DNA from: Clostridia bacterium
GTDB taxonomy: Bacteria; Bacillota; Clostridia; Oscillospirales; QAKW01
Assembly: GCA_017482195.1 (NCBI GenBank)
Contig: JAFUNM010000046.1
Span: 65,931 to 124,013, forward strand
Direction of reading: 5' to 3'
Length of the DNA stretch: 58,083 nt
The translations under genes were made by a program, and so were the position numbers. A model generated the notes under the pieces. The model saw only the letters and a program-made list of their open reading frames with translations, was not told the origin of the DNA and made no database searches. This document shows positions 44,636 to 55,500 of this stretch, one piece after another (position 1 is the first letter of the stretch; each line of letters starts with the position of its first letter).

Positions 44636-45822
44636 TTATCCTTCTACATAAACGGTGATATAAGCATCCTTTGTAACATCACCCAACGTGTAGTTCACAA
44701 CAAAGGTGTAATAACCGGCATCGGAGAGAGTCACCGTGTAGCCGTCCTTCGGTCCGAAGTGGCTGGTGTTGTTCAATCTCTTGGCAACAAAATCATTCCA
44801 ATTGGTAATGGTTACTTCTTCCGTTCCCATATAGCCGACATACATCTTGTTGACCTTGGTTCCGTTGTAGTTCAAAGCAGCAATATTCCCGTCTACTGCG
44901 ATCTTGGGTATACCAAGGGCCAGATCCTCTTCCTTTACTTCTACGGTGTAAATAGCATCCTTAGTGGCGCCGTTTACATTGTAGTTTATAACGAAACGCC
45001 AATATCCGGCCTGATCCAAATTATAAGTTTGACCATGATTGTCACCAAAGCAGGATGTAAAGGTATCTCCGGTATCGGCAATAAAGCCATTGAAATCCTT
45101 ATACTTGGTGTTCTCCGTTCCGATATAACCATAGTATACCTTTGCGGTATAGTCGTAGTTATCAGTCAGTACTGCCACATTGCTCAGTGCTTCATTGCTG
45201 ATGGAGGGAGCCTCGGCGGGAGTACCGGTATAAATTGTACAAATATAGTCTACCCACTGCCCGTCCTTCTCATAGTTAAGCAGGAACCGATAGTAACCCG
45301 GCTTATTCATGATATAGCCTTCATTGTCTTTTACATCATAATCGGGCAGATAAGTATCGCCAATCCGCTCTAAGAATTCATACCAGTTTACATACTTATA
45401 ATTTTCTTCACCGATATAGCCCCAATACAGCTTACGAACCTTCATGCCGTTCTTGTTCAGCCAAGCGACCTTACCATCCTCGCTGGCCTCTAGATACGGT
45501 CTGCCGTAGTTCTCATCAATGGAACCGGCCACCTGCAGGGTGTAATAAGCTTCTTTGGTTGCTCCCGCGGCATCCGTATAACGAACAACAAAGGTATAGT
45601 AACCGGGTTTGGTCATCGCATAGGTCTCACCGTTGATAGGAGCAAAGTCTGCCGTATAGGTATCCGTTGCGCTGACTGCGCTGTAGAATGCATTCCAGGT
45701 GGTACACTCCATGTACTCTGTGCCGATATAACCCCAATAAACACGGGTGGTCTCCAGCCCATTGGTATGCAGCACGCCCAGGTTCACATTCTCTTCCGAA
45801 ACCGCCATATAGGGCTTGTCGG
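44636..45822 (-). repeat. Four C-terminal 'GYxGTE' repeats of the 2545-residue protein
   Basis: Approximate units: 45822-45530, 45517-45235, 45220-44935 and 44920-44636. Each has a hydrophobic strand, a KVYYGYIGTE-like core (VYWGYIGTE, LYWGYIGEE, VYYGYIGTE, MYVGYMGTE), an aromatic W/F helix and a final GYYRFLLNY-like strand pair. The same unit occurs four times in the neighbouring giant protein. Confidence 0.85.
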
Positions 45823-48800
45823 TGGGATACTCAACGACCTCGGCGGTCACGTTGGCAGTAGCAGTACCGGCAACGGTATTCAAAGCCTCAACCGTTTCAC
45901 CGTTTACGGTGCAATCCTTTACGGTAGCGGTAACGGAGACCTCACCGGCGGCGGCTGCAGCGAAGGAAACGGTAGCGGAGGTGCCGGAAACGGAGATGAT
46001 CAGATTACCATTCTCGTCCACGCTGCCTGCAGTATTATCAGCAGAAGCAGTCATATTCAGGTTAGAGGTTTCCAGAACCACGGTGAAGCCTTCCACATTG
46101 GCATCAGCCTTCGCATTCAGGTTCAGGACGATGGTATCAGCAGTCTTGTATTCTGCTGCATCGAAGGTGATCTCAACGGGAGCGGTAATGCTCTCGGCAG
46201 AGCCTTCCACCACTTCCGTCCAGGTATTCACACCGCAGACTTCACAGACATAAACATTCTTCGCCAGTTCGAAGTAGGTAGCAGCCACATAATCGGGGGT
46301 TGCATCGGTACAGGGAACTGCATAATTATGAGTCTCATTGGTACAGCCTTCGACATCGCAGACCACATAGTGGTTTTTAGTGTCCTCGGGCTTGGTTTCA
46401 ATGTGATTGCCCTCATGAACAGCAGCGGTCAAAGCTACTGTATCGGTACCGCCGGAAACATTCAGAGGAGCCGTATAGGTCAGGTCGCCCAATACGACTT
46501 CTGCCACTTCGCCGGAGATGGAAGCCTCGCCGGCCTCATCGGTGATTACATCGAAAGTCAGGGTGAACGCGCCCTCGGTCAAAGCCATACCGTCAACAGA
46601 GTTGATGGTCACATTCAGCAGACCGGGGATGGCCGTTCCGGTGGCTTCATCCATGGCGGGAGCAACGGTGATCATTGCGGAAGCGGGGCCGGAAGCAGAT
46701 ACATAAGCCAGCTTCTCAGCATCAAAGGTCACGGTAGCGGTCATGGCGGCGATATCTGCTGCCAGAACCACATTCAGAGTAGCCGCAACCATCTCATCAG
46801 TGGTATAGGAATCGGCGTTGAACACCACATCCAATACAGTAGGTGCATTGGCGGCAGAAGCCTCATCCTCGGTCTCCCAGGTATTTACGCCGCAAACTTC
46901 GCAGACATAAACATTCTTACCCAGCACGAAGTAGGTGGGATCCACATGATCGGGATTCTCATCGGTACAGGGAACCGCATAGGTATGGCCCTCCACGGTA
47001 CAGCCTGCATTGTCACAAACCACATAGTGGTTTTCCTTATCGTCTTCTTTGGTCTCAATATGAGTACCCACATGCTCTGCAGCGTTGTAGGTGGTATCTG
47101 CGGTGTAAACGGCATCCCAATCGATGGTTACCGCCTCCCCGGCAGTATTCAGCCAGTTCTCACATCCAATCAAAGTCTTTGCGGTATCATCCGCTACCAG
47201 AACACCGTTGGCATCGGTAGCCAGAATGATTTTACCGTTCAGCAGATTGAAGGTTACGAAATATGCGCTCTGCTCTTCTGCAGCCTGAACAGGAGTACCG
47301 TCTGCCAGTGTCCAATCGGCCGTGGTATTGGCATTGTACATAGCCAGAGCGGTGTAGGTGCTCAAGGCAGTGATTTCTTCAACAGTCGTCTCACTGCCTT
47401 CATTTAACAACATTTCGGTATCTGCCATTACAGCGTCGGTTGTATTGACTGCGGCAGGATCATTGTTGTCCCAGATCATATGGCTGATAGGAACCAAAGC
47501 AGCCGTATCAGAAACATCTGTCCCGCGCAGGTTATTGACACTGTAAACATTCTTCACATTGAAGGTTCTTCCGGTACCTGCATAGAAGGTCGTCAAAACA
47601 GCACTTCTGTCTGCATCGTCATTCTGCACCAGATTGTTGGCCATCAGAATGTTTTCAAAGTTCAAAGTATAATCATACTCGTTCAAGTCCGCGATCAGCA
47701 GACCGCCGCCGCGGTTGGCAATATTATTGGACAGCAACCGGCTGTTTGCAACAACGATATCCTTAAAGCTTAAGGTATAACCGGGCCATCCCTTGTATTC
47801 GCCGACAAACAAGCCGTTTCCTTGTACTTCGCTGCCGGCCGCAGCAGCATCCACGGTACAATTGATCACACTGCAGTTCTCAAAGGTCAGATTCCCTTCC
47901 TTGCCGTTCTGGAAGCCCATGAAAAATGCATTATTTTTTACGGCAGACATCTTGGAATCGATTACATGCACATTCTCAACAATGGACGTTCCGCCGCCGG
48001 TCAGGACATTAACACCAAGGATCATACCGTAGTTACCGTCCGGAGTGGGAATATCGGCACTCTTAAAGGTAATATTCCGGATCTCATTGCCGGGAAGTAA
48101 AGTAATAAAGGAAGTAGTGGAGTTATAACCGATGATGTTATGATTCTCACCGTCCAGATTCACGCCGGCACTCAAATTAAAGCCGACGAACTGGCTGGCA
48201 AAGGTAGCAGATGCGGATGCATTATACTCGGTGATATTCAGATCACTAATAATGTAAAGGGTATCCCCTTCGGTGAATTTGGAAATATTAGCAGCCGCCC
48301 AGATCAACTCATCTACGGTAGAGATCGTGAATGCGGTAGCATCGGCAAAGTTCTCCACCTGACCGACAGGAACCTTCATGGCTGCCACCGCTTCAACGGT
48401 GGTGGTGCGGGGAGTAACCTCAACGGTCAAACCTTCGGCATTCACACCCAGAACCGTGCCCAAAGCAACTTCGATGGGCAGTTCAGCAGCAAGCGCATCT
48501 TCTGCAATGGTAAATTCCAGAGTGATGGAAACAGCGCCCGGAGTACCGTTCTGAGACAGTACATTTAGAGTCAGCGTACCGTCGTTGACACCCACGCTGC
48601 ACCAATCGGCATCTACGCCCACATAGGTCAGCTTGGCAGCATCATAAGTAACGGTGGCATCATAGCCAAGAATTCCGGCATCCTCATTCAGCGCGATGGT
48701 AACCTTTGCGGTCTCGCCTGCCACATAAGGGGAATCCTTATCAAAAGTCACGCTGAAGGGAGCGGGGCTGACAGAACTGTTATCTGCCACAGACCAATTT

Positions 48801-51800
48801 CCTTCACAGACTTCACAGGTATAACCGATCTCGGCGGGAGTATAGTAACCGGCAGCCACATCGTTCTCAGCCTTCGGTACTGCGGTACAGGTCACACCGG
48901 TAGCGGCATGCTCGCAGTCGCCCTCGGAACAAACGACATTATGGGTCCCGTCGTTATTGGATACATATTCCAGGGTATAGTCCAAAACATAGGTGGTATT
49001 TTCGGTATAAACCTCATCCCAGTTTACAGTCCAGGAGGATTCCGCACCTTCTACCTTCCAGGTCTCTTCTTCGATCAGAGCCTTGGTCGCATCATCTGCG
49101 ACGATCTTTCCGGTAGCGGCATCGGTACCCAGCTGAACGGTTTCATCATTCAGCTTGAAGGTTACAATATAAATGGTGACATCGCTGCCCACATATACGG
49201 GAACACCGTTTTCAGCAGCCCAGTCGTTGGTGGTGTTGGCATTCATTTTAGCCAGAGCAACATCGATGGGATAACTGCCGACTTCATAAACGGGGTTCTC
49301 AATGACTGCATCCGCCTTATTGCCGCTCAGCAGCACAGCAGGAGCCTCACCGTTTACTGCTGCATTGGAAACATACAGATCATTGACATTAATGGTCAGA
49401 GCATTGGTATCATTACGAGAGCCGGCAATAATTGCAGGACTGCAGGTAGAAGTTTCATTGCGGGTATAGTTGACCACAGCAACATTATCTACATTAAATG
49501 TAATCCCTCCGGAAACCTTGGGATAGAAATGGCCGACAAGGATACCGCCGTCGCGCTCTGCGTTGGTCGTATCGGAGTTTACGGTAATATCCTTAAAGAC
49601 GCAATTTTTAACAGTGACCGCACCGGCATCACCGATCGCACCGGTAATAATACCCAAGCCATTGGATTTCAGCCCTTCGCCATGGCTCAAGGTACAATCC
49701 ACAGCGCTGGAGTTTTCAATGATGATCGTTCTGGTTTTAGCATGGTTATAACCAAAGAAGATACCGCCGATACCGCTATTCACTGTCGAAATAACCTGCG
49801 CACCGCTGATATGAACATTGGACACGGTAAGCGTATTATTCTGAGCAGGACCGGTCAATCCGCTCAACACACCGGGATAGTTTGACTGAATCACCGGATC
49901 CACAATGTTTAGATTTTTAATATCGCCGGAAACATAGCCGAAAATACCGGAAACATTATCCGCGCGAGTGCCCTGATAGTAAGCGAAATTCTTAATGGTA
50001 TAGCCTTGGCCGTCGAAATCAGCCTTCAAAGAGGCTGCTACCGTCTGATTGGTACCGAAGGGTACATAAGTCTTCGCAAATGCCTCCTGAGCGGAAGTAT
50101 AGGTTGCGGTATCATAGACATAGTCGTTGATATCAATATCATTTGCCAGATAAAGGGTGTCACCCTCTGCAAAAGAAGCCCACTTTTGAGCCGCAAAGAT
50201 CAGCTCTTCAGGAGTAGAAATCGTGAACTCGGTAGCAACATCATTGGTCTCAACCTCCTTAACGGAAACCTTACCGCCGATGATGGCATTTGCCGTAACA
50301 GAAGGAGTCATAGGCGCCAGAGCACCCTCGTTTACATTTGAAACGGTCACCGTTACGGGAGCCTTTACACCGGCCGCTTCCGTTGCAACCGTGAAGGTCA
50401 AGGTCGTGCTGTCGGTCAGATCGGTCAACTCAATGGTCCCCTCAGCGCCTTCATAGGTCAGCTTGGCCGTATCGTAAGTAACCGTGGCATCGTAAGAAGT
50501 GATCCCGGCATCGTCAACCGTATCAACGGTAACGGTAACGGTATCGCCTGCCATATAAAGCTCCTGATCCACAGTCACACTGAAGGGAGCGGGGCTGGAG
50601 CCTTCGATCTTTTCCGTCCACTCGCCAAGGCAGACTTCGCAAGCATAGCCTTCTACACGGAGAGAATAATAAGTGGCGGGAACATCCTTATTGTCTACAT
50701 CGATTACGGTACAAGCAACACCGGTTGCGGCATGCTCGCAGTCCCCCTCGGAACAGCTAACATCATGCGTACCGTCTTCATTGCACACATAGGTCAAAGA
50801 GAAATCAGGAATATATACCGTATCAGCAGTTACCGCAGTAGTCCAAACGTCGGCAACACCTTCGCCGGTACTTTCAACTCTCCAGGACTCTGCATCAACG
50901 ACCGCCTTGGTCGTCTCGTCGATCACGGGAAGACCGGTAGCAGGATCGGTACCGACAATGACGGTCTCCTCCAACAGCTTGAAGGTTACTGCATAGGGAA
51001 CCGCATCGGCAGCAGGAGTGGGAACGCCGTTGGTATCCAGAGTCCAATCAAAATCGGTGTTCTGGTTCATGAGAGCCAGAGCCGCGTTGGCATTAAAGCC
51101 GTTCAGATTGTTCTCGTTTACAATCGATGCCGCGCCGTCTTCTACAACATTTACAACAGCCGGGTCGGTAACGCAATTGTTGACGGATTGGGTCGCCGCA
51201 CTGTTGGCAGCCACAGCAAACAGATCCGGCATCGCAACCGTAGCAGTCGTAACGTTCGCCTCGGCAGACATCATATTGCCCACCGCATAGATATGGTTTG
51301 CATTGATAAATGTATAGCTGGCATTTTTACCGTAGCTGGCGATAATGGAGGTACTGTCATGCGCATTCGTACCGTTGCTGCCGTAGTTAACAAATTTACA
51401 GTCAATGGCAGCAACATTTTCAAAATTACCGGTAACAGCCGTTCCGCTGCTCTGCCGTTTCAAGTCACCGACCAGGATACCGGCACCGTTGTTGTTACCA
51501 TAGGTATAGGTACCGGAAACCGTACTGTTATAAGCCACGCAATTGGTTAGATAAAAAGTGTTCGTATGGTCGATACGGCCGGCAAACAAACCGGTACCGG
51601 GAACGATAGCGACCGTATTATTTTGATTATAAGTATTGCTTACCGTGGTATTGATAACGGAGCTGTTTTTGATCGTAACCGTTGCTCCGCTCCCGCCATT
51701 CTGTAATGCAAAAATAGCAGCCGATCTTTGGTTGCCGGACTGGGTAACCGTGGAGTTGCGGACATGGATATTATCCATAACGACCGTCGCACCGGTACCG

Positions 51801-52273
51801 ACACGTTTCACAAGGATCGCACCCTCCAGATTCGTCAGGGTCAGATTGGCACCTTCAAAATTCAGGTTGGAAACATTACCGTTCAACGAAGTGATCATGG
51901 AATGGGTATCTGCATAGCCGATAATAGTATTCCCCAAACCGTTCAGATCAGCATTCAGAGTGCTGAAACCGACAAAAAGATCCTTAAACTTGGTTTCAGC
52001 CGTTTCGTTGTACGCAGTGATGTCCAGAGCGGATGCCAAATACAACGTATCATTGGCATCCCAGAAGCCTGCGTTAGACGCCGCATAGATCAAATCGTCA
52101 ACGCTGGTGATCTTGTAGTTCTGGGCACCGTCTTCCGCCGCGCCGATTTCCGCAACGGATTTCATGGAATCCAGATCCACCTCTTCCGCAGCCGCAGGCA
52201 ATACGATGCAGGTCAGCATGGAGATGACCATCATCACAGCCAGCAGAGCAGAAAGCCAATTTCTTCTGTTCAT
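44636..52273 (-). CDS. Giant secreted modular surface protein (2545 aa)
   Basis: A signal peptide (about 1-29, ending LPAAAE) is followed by repeated modules: beta-helix 1 (about 50-400), linker, Cys/His-rich unit (505-555), cohesin-like domain (558-660); beta-helix 2 (678-1000), linker, Cys unit (1100-1155), cohesin-like (1168-1280); beta-helix 3 (1305-1570), linker, Cys unit (1725-1795), cohesin-like (1808-1940), Cys unit (1950-2020), cohesin-like (2028-2145); then four C-terminal repeats of about 97 residues with 'K.Y.GY.GTE' and 'GYY.F.vnY'. Each beta-helix opens with 'FTIST.EELI.AA' plus 'DTLYL..D.DI'. No sorting signal, SLH or dockerin is seen. It has its own promoter and a leader of about 130 bases. 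Related to the next gene by tandem duplication. Adhesion, matrix or glycan-binding roles are inference. Confidence 0.88.
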   Translation of the reverse strand: MNRRNWLSALLAVMMVISMLTCIVLPAAAEEVDLDSMKSVAEIGAAEDGAQNYKITSVDDLIYAASNAGFWDANDTLYLASALDITAYNETAETKFKDLFVGFSTLNADLNGLGNTIIGYADTHSMITSLNGNVSNLNFEGANLTLTNLEGAILVKRVGTGATVVMDNIHVRNSTVTQSGNQRSAAIFALQNGGSGATVTIKNSSVINTTVSNTYNQNNTVAIVPGTGLFAGRIDHTNTFYLTNCVAYNSTVSGTYTYGNNNGAGILVGDLKRQSSGTAVTGNFENVAAIDCKFVNYGSNGTNAHDSTSIIASYGKNASYTFINANHIYAVGNMMSAEANVTTATVAMPDLFAVAANSAATQSVNNCVTDPAVVNVVEDGAASIVNENNLNGFNANAALALMNQNTDFDWTLDTNGVPTPAADAVPYAVTFKLLEETVIVGTDPATGLPVIDETTKAVVDAESWRVESTGEGVADVWTTAVTADTVYIPDFSLTYVCNEDGTHDVSCSEGDCEHAATGVACTVIDVDNKDVPATYYSLRVEGYACEVCLGEWTEKIEGSSPAPFSVTVDQELYMAGDTVTVTVDTVDDAGITSYDATVTYDTAKLTYEGAEGTIELTDLTDSTTLTFTVATEAAGVKAPVTVTVSNVNEGALAPMTPSVTANAIIGGKVSVKEVETNDVATEFTISTPEELIFAAQKWASFAEGDTLYLANDIDINDYVYDTATYTSAQEAFAKTYVPFGTNQTVAASLKADFDGQGYTIKNFAYYQGTRADNVSGIFGYVSGDIKNLNIVDPVIQSNYPGVLSGLTGPAQNNTLTVSNVHISGAQVISTVNSGIGGIFFGYNHAKTRTIIIENSSAVDCTLSHGEGLKSNGLGIITGAIGDAGAVTVKNCVFKDITVNSDTTNAERDGGILVGHFYPKVSGGITFNVDNVAVVNYTRNETSTCSPAIIAGSRNDTNALTINVNDLYVSNAAVNGEAPAVLLSGNKADAVIENPVYEVGSYPIDVALAKMNANTTNDWAAENGVPVYVGSDVTIYIVTFKLNDETVQLGTDAATGKIVADDATKALIEEETWKVEGAESSWTVNWDEVYTENTTYVLDYTLEYVSNNDGTHNVVCSEGDCEHAATGVTCTAVPKAENDVAAGYYTPAEIGYTCEVCEGNWSVADNSSVSPAPFSVTFDKDSPYVAGETAKVTIALNEDAGILGYDATVTYDAAKLTYVGVDADWCSVGVNDGTLTLNVLSQNGTPGAVSITLEFTIAEDALAAELPIEVALGTVLGVNAEGLTVEVTPRTTTVEAVAAMKVPVGQVENFADATAFTISTVDELIWAAANISKFTEGDTLYIISDLNITEYNASASATFASQFVGFNLSAGVNLDGENHNIIGYNSTTSFITLLPGNEIRNITFKSADIPTPDGNYGMILGVNVLTGGGTSIVENVHVIDSKMSAVKNNAFFMGFQNGKEGNLTFENCSVINCTVDAAAAGSEVQGNGLFVGEYKGWPGYTLSFKDIVVANSRLLSNNIANRGGGLLIADLNEYDYTLNFENILMANNLVQNDDADRSAVLTTFYAGTGRTFNVKNVYSVNNLRGTDVSDTAALVPISHMIWDNNDPAAVNTTDAVMADTEMLLNEGSETTVEEITALSTYTALAMYNANTTADWTLADGTPVQAAEEQSAYFVTFNLLNGKIILATDANGVLVADDTAKTLIGCENWLNTAGEAVTIDWDAVYTADTTYNAAEHVGTHIETKEDDKENHYVVCDNAGCTVEGHTYAVPCTDENPDHVDPTYFVLGKNVYVCEVCGVNTWETEDEASAANAPTVLDVVFNADSYTTDEMVAATLNVVLAADIAAMTATVTFDAEKLAYVSASGPASAMITVAPAMDEATGTAIPGLLNVTINSVDGMALTEGAFTLTFDVITDEAGEASISGEVAEVVLGDLTYTAPLNVSGGTDTVALTAAVHEGNHIETKPEDTKNHYVVCDVEGCTNETHNYAVPCTDATPDYVAATYFELAKNVYVCEVCGVNTWTEVVEGSAESITAPVEITFDAAEYKTADTIVLNLNAKADANVEGFTVVLETSNLNMTASADNTAGSVDENGNLIISVSGTSATVSFAAAAAGEVSVTATVKDCTVNGETVEALNTVAGTATANVTAEVVEYPTDKPYMAVSEENVNLGVLHTNGLETTRVYWGYIGTEYMECTTWNAFYSAVSATDTYTADFAPINGETYAMTKPGYYTFVVRYTDAAGATKEAYYTLQVAGSIDENYGRPYLEASEDGKVAWLNKNGMKVRKLYWGYIGEENYKYVNWYEFLERIGDTYLPDYDVKDNEGYIMNKPGYYRFLLNYEKDGQWVDYICTIYTGTPAEAPSISNEALSNVAVLTDNYDYTAKVYYGYIGTENTKYKDFNGFIADTGDTFTSCFGDNHGQTYNLDQAGYWRFVINYNVNGATKDAIYTVEVKEEDLALGIPKIAVDGNIAALNYNGTKVNKMYVGYMGTEEVTITNWNDFVAKRLNNTSHFGPKDGYTVTLSDAGYYTFVVNYTLGDVTKDAYITVYVEG

Positions 52274-52332
52274 GAATTCTTCCTCCTAAATTTGTGAGCA
52301 CATCCCTTCAAATGCCCTCATTATTACCCAAA

Positions 52333-52347
52333 CGGCAAAAATTGCCG
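52333..52347 (-). promoter_or_regulatory. Small hairpin in the 130-base leader of the 2545-residue gene
   Basis: 6-bp stem CGGCAA/TTGCCG with a 3-base loop; on the minus strand it is followed by TTTGGG. A further CCCCT/AGGGG pairing at 52369-52394 is possible nearer the 5' end. The 293-base gap between the giant genes (52274-52566) contains this leader, the promoter and the upstream terminator. Confidence 0.4.
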
Positions 52348-52411
52348 AAAAAGCCAATAAAAAGTCTACCCCTGACCATGGTTTTGCGTAGGGGCATACT
52401 TATACACCTTT

Positions 52412-52440
52412 ATTTTAGCACTTTAACACTCCTTTTTCAA
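52412..52440 (-). promoter_or_regulatory. Promoter of the 2545-residue giant gene
   Basis: Minus strand: -35 TTGAAA (52435-52440), a 17-base spacer, extended -10 TGCTAAAAT (52412-52420). The start codon is at 52273 with AGGAGGA seven bases upstream, so the leader is about 130 bases. Confidence 0.75.
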
Positions 52441-52513
52441 CAGTAAAATGTTGTTTTTACCAAACAATTTGTGACATTTGCGCAAATTTCAATTCTTATT
52501 CTCTGTAAAAAGA

Positions 52514-52547
52514 AAGATCCCGCAGCGCCGAAGCGCTGCGGGATCTT
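52514..52547 (-). terminator. Intrinsic terminator after the second giant gene
   Basis: 15-bp stem (52514-52528 with 52533-52547); the loop reads TTCG on the minus strand and is followed by TCTTTTTAC. Only 20 bases after the stop codon of the 52567 gene, it separates the two giant genes into distinct transcripts. Confidence 0.88.
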
Positions 52548-52566
52548 ATTCAATTCAGGTTACACC

Positions 52567-55500
52567 TTATTCTGCAGGAGTTTCCTCTTCAACAGGGGTT
52601 TCCTCCTCAACAGGGGTTTCCTCCTCAACAGGGGTTTCCTCTTCAACAGGAGTTTCCTCCTCAACGGGGAGCTCCACTGCGATGGTATACAGAACATCAA
52701 CGTTCTTGGAACCGTCGAAGTAGTTGATCAGGAAGGTGTAGTAGCCGTCGGTCTTCAGCTCGTAGGTAGATGCATCAGCGGGAGTAGCTACGCCTTCGCG
52801 AACGATTGCGGCAGCAACAAACTCATCCCAATTGGTAACAGTCACTTCTTCAGTGCCCATGTAACCGATATACATCTTATTTACAGCCGGAGCATTGTTG
52901 GCAGCCAGAGTGGCAACACCGTTCTCAACCGTTACGGTGGGAACGCCAAAGCCTTCGGAGGCCTCGGCAACTTCCAGGGTGTAAACCACATCATAGGACA
53001 TATCGCCAACCTTGTAATTCACAACAAATCTGTAGAAACCGGCAGTGGTCAGAGCATAGCTGTCACCGTCATTACCGGTATAATCAGCAGTAAAGGTCTC
53101 TCCGGTGGCGGTCACAAAATCTTCCCAACCGGCATAAGCGGTATTCTCTGTGCCGATGTAGCCATAGTATACCTTAACGGTATAGCCATCCGCATTGCCC
53201 AGAACTGCCACATTGTTGTCGGCCTCATTGCTGACAGCGGGAACAACGATGGGAGTCTCGGTATAAACGGTAGAAGCAACATCCACACTTCTGCCGTCCT
53301 CACCAACATAGTTGATCAGGAAACGGTAATAACCGCCTTCGGTCAAGACATAATTCTGACCGTCTACGGGAGTATAGTCAACCTTCACATTAAGAGCTTC
53401 CTCCATGAAGGTAGCATAATCCACAAAGTATGCAGGCTCCTCAGCGCCCAGATAACCAATGTAGACCTTATTGACCGTCAAACCGTTGCAGTTCAGAGCA
53501 CCGTACTTGCCGTCCTCGGTGAGTGCAACATAAGGTCTGCCGTAATTTGCATCCGTGTTCTCGCTGGTGGTGGACTGCTTGATCACGATCAGATCCTGAT
53601 CATTGCCCTCTGCATCCGTGTAGCGGATCACGAAGCAATAATAACCGCTTTGAGTCATGTTGTAGACACTTTCATCAGAAGGATTGTAGTCTCTGGTGAA
53701 GGTAGAACCTGCATCCTCAACGAATTGAGGCCAGCTGACATACTCATATTCCTCAGTACCTACATAACCCCAATATACGCGGGTAGCGTTCAGAGCATAC
53801 TCATCGAGAGTTGCATAGGAAACGCCGTCCTCATTGGTTTCAACAGTAACCTCGGGGATGATTTCCTTAGCAGAATCCAGAACTGCGGTGTAGGTAGCAT
53901 CCTCAGCTACAGCTGCAGCCAGATCAACGGTAACCGCCTCACCGGCAGCGTCGGTCCACTCCTCAGCCTCGATAGCAGCCTTGGTTGCTTCGTCAACAAC
54001 CAGAACACCGTTGGCATCGGTACCGACAACAACCTTGCTCTCATCCTGCATTACGAAGGTAACAACATGGATCACAGGCTCGGTCTCTGCGTGAACAACT
54101 GCGCCGTCCACAACCGCCCAGTCAAACTCGGTATTGGCATTCATCATAGCCACAGCAGCCTCAACCGTAAAGACTGCAGCAGTATTTTCATTGGCAACAG
54201 AAGCCGTACCGTCTTCAACGGTATACTCGACACCTGCATCGGTCATGCAATTGCCGACCGTAACGGTAGCAGTAGCATTGCCGCTAACCGCAAAGAGGTT
54301 ATTAATTGCAACCGTCGCTTCCATGGAGCCCGCCTCGGCAGCTCTCATATTACCGGAAGCATAGATATTGTTTGCATTTACGGTAGCACCTGCCACCTTG
54401 CCGGGAGAGGTGATCACAGCAAAGTTATCCGTAGCAGCCGCTCCGGAACCAAAGCCGACAAAATCGCAGTCAAATACGCCGACATTATTGAAGTTACCGT
54501 ATACAGCCACACCGTTGGCCTTCAGATCACCGATCAGCAGACCGGCACCGTTATTGTTACCATACGAAAAGGCACCGGAAACCGTACCGTCTTTGGCAAC
54601 AAAATTGGTCATATTGATCGTAGAATTTTTATCCACACGGCCGATCACCAAGCCGATACCGTAAACCATGGTTTCATTACTGGTATCGGTCAGCAGATTA
54701 TTATCTGCCAGGTAGGTATTTGAAACCGTAGTACCCGCAACGGAGCTGTTGCTGATGGTAAGAGCTCTTGCAGTATTGTCAGAGCCCTGCATCTGAGCAA
54801 CGAAAGCACCTGCATAACCGGCGGCTTCCGAAACCTCAACCGTGGAATTCTTGATATGCACATTGTCAATGACTGCATTGGCTCCGCCGTATACACGCTG
54901 AGCGATGATAGCAACGAGGCTTTCGCCATCTACATATGCACCGTCAACGGTCAGGTTGCTGACCTTGGCAGTACCGGCAAGCGTGCCGATCAAAGCATGG
55001 GTATCTTTATAATTGGAAATGGTATGACCCTGACCGTCGATGCTTGCATAGAATTCGTCTCCGATATTGAAGCCGACAAATGCAGTGGCAAAATCCTCGG
55101 TATAGGTGCTGATATCCAGATCATTCTCCAGATAGATCACATCGCCGTCTACAAAAGAAGCGGCATTGCTTGCAGCAAAAATCAACTCTTCAACAGTAGA
55201 AATCGTAAACTCGGTGGCGATCTCGTTGTCGGTCACCTGAGTAACGGATACCTTACCGCCGATGATCGCGGTAGCGGTTTTCTCGTTGTTCAAAGGAGTC
55301 TTGCTCTCTTCGCCAACGGTGACGGAAGTCACTTCGACCTTGATGTCGGTTGCAACAGCGGCAACGCCTTCCTTAACCGTCAGTGCTGCATAACCGCCGG
55401 CTTCATTGGTAAACTGAATGCTCAGTTCGCCGGACTCTTCCTCACCCTCAGTCAGATAGGGATTGGTCAGCTTCTCGGCATCATAGGTAATGGTAGCCGT

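Noticed and set aside
52274..52411. c-di-GMP riboswitch in the leader of the giant gene
   Set aside because: An ACGCAAA word is present, but the order of the flanking conserved helices and the downstream receptor sequence do not fit the type I consensus as I know it.
52581..52670. CRISPR array
   Set aside because: The 18-base units are directly adjacent without spacers and are in frame within a gene, so they are a coding tandem repeat.
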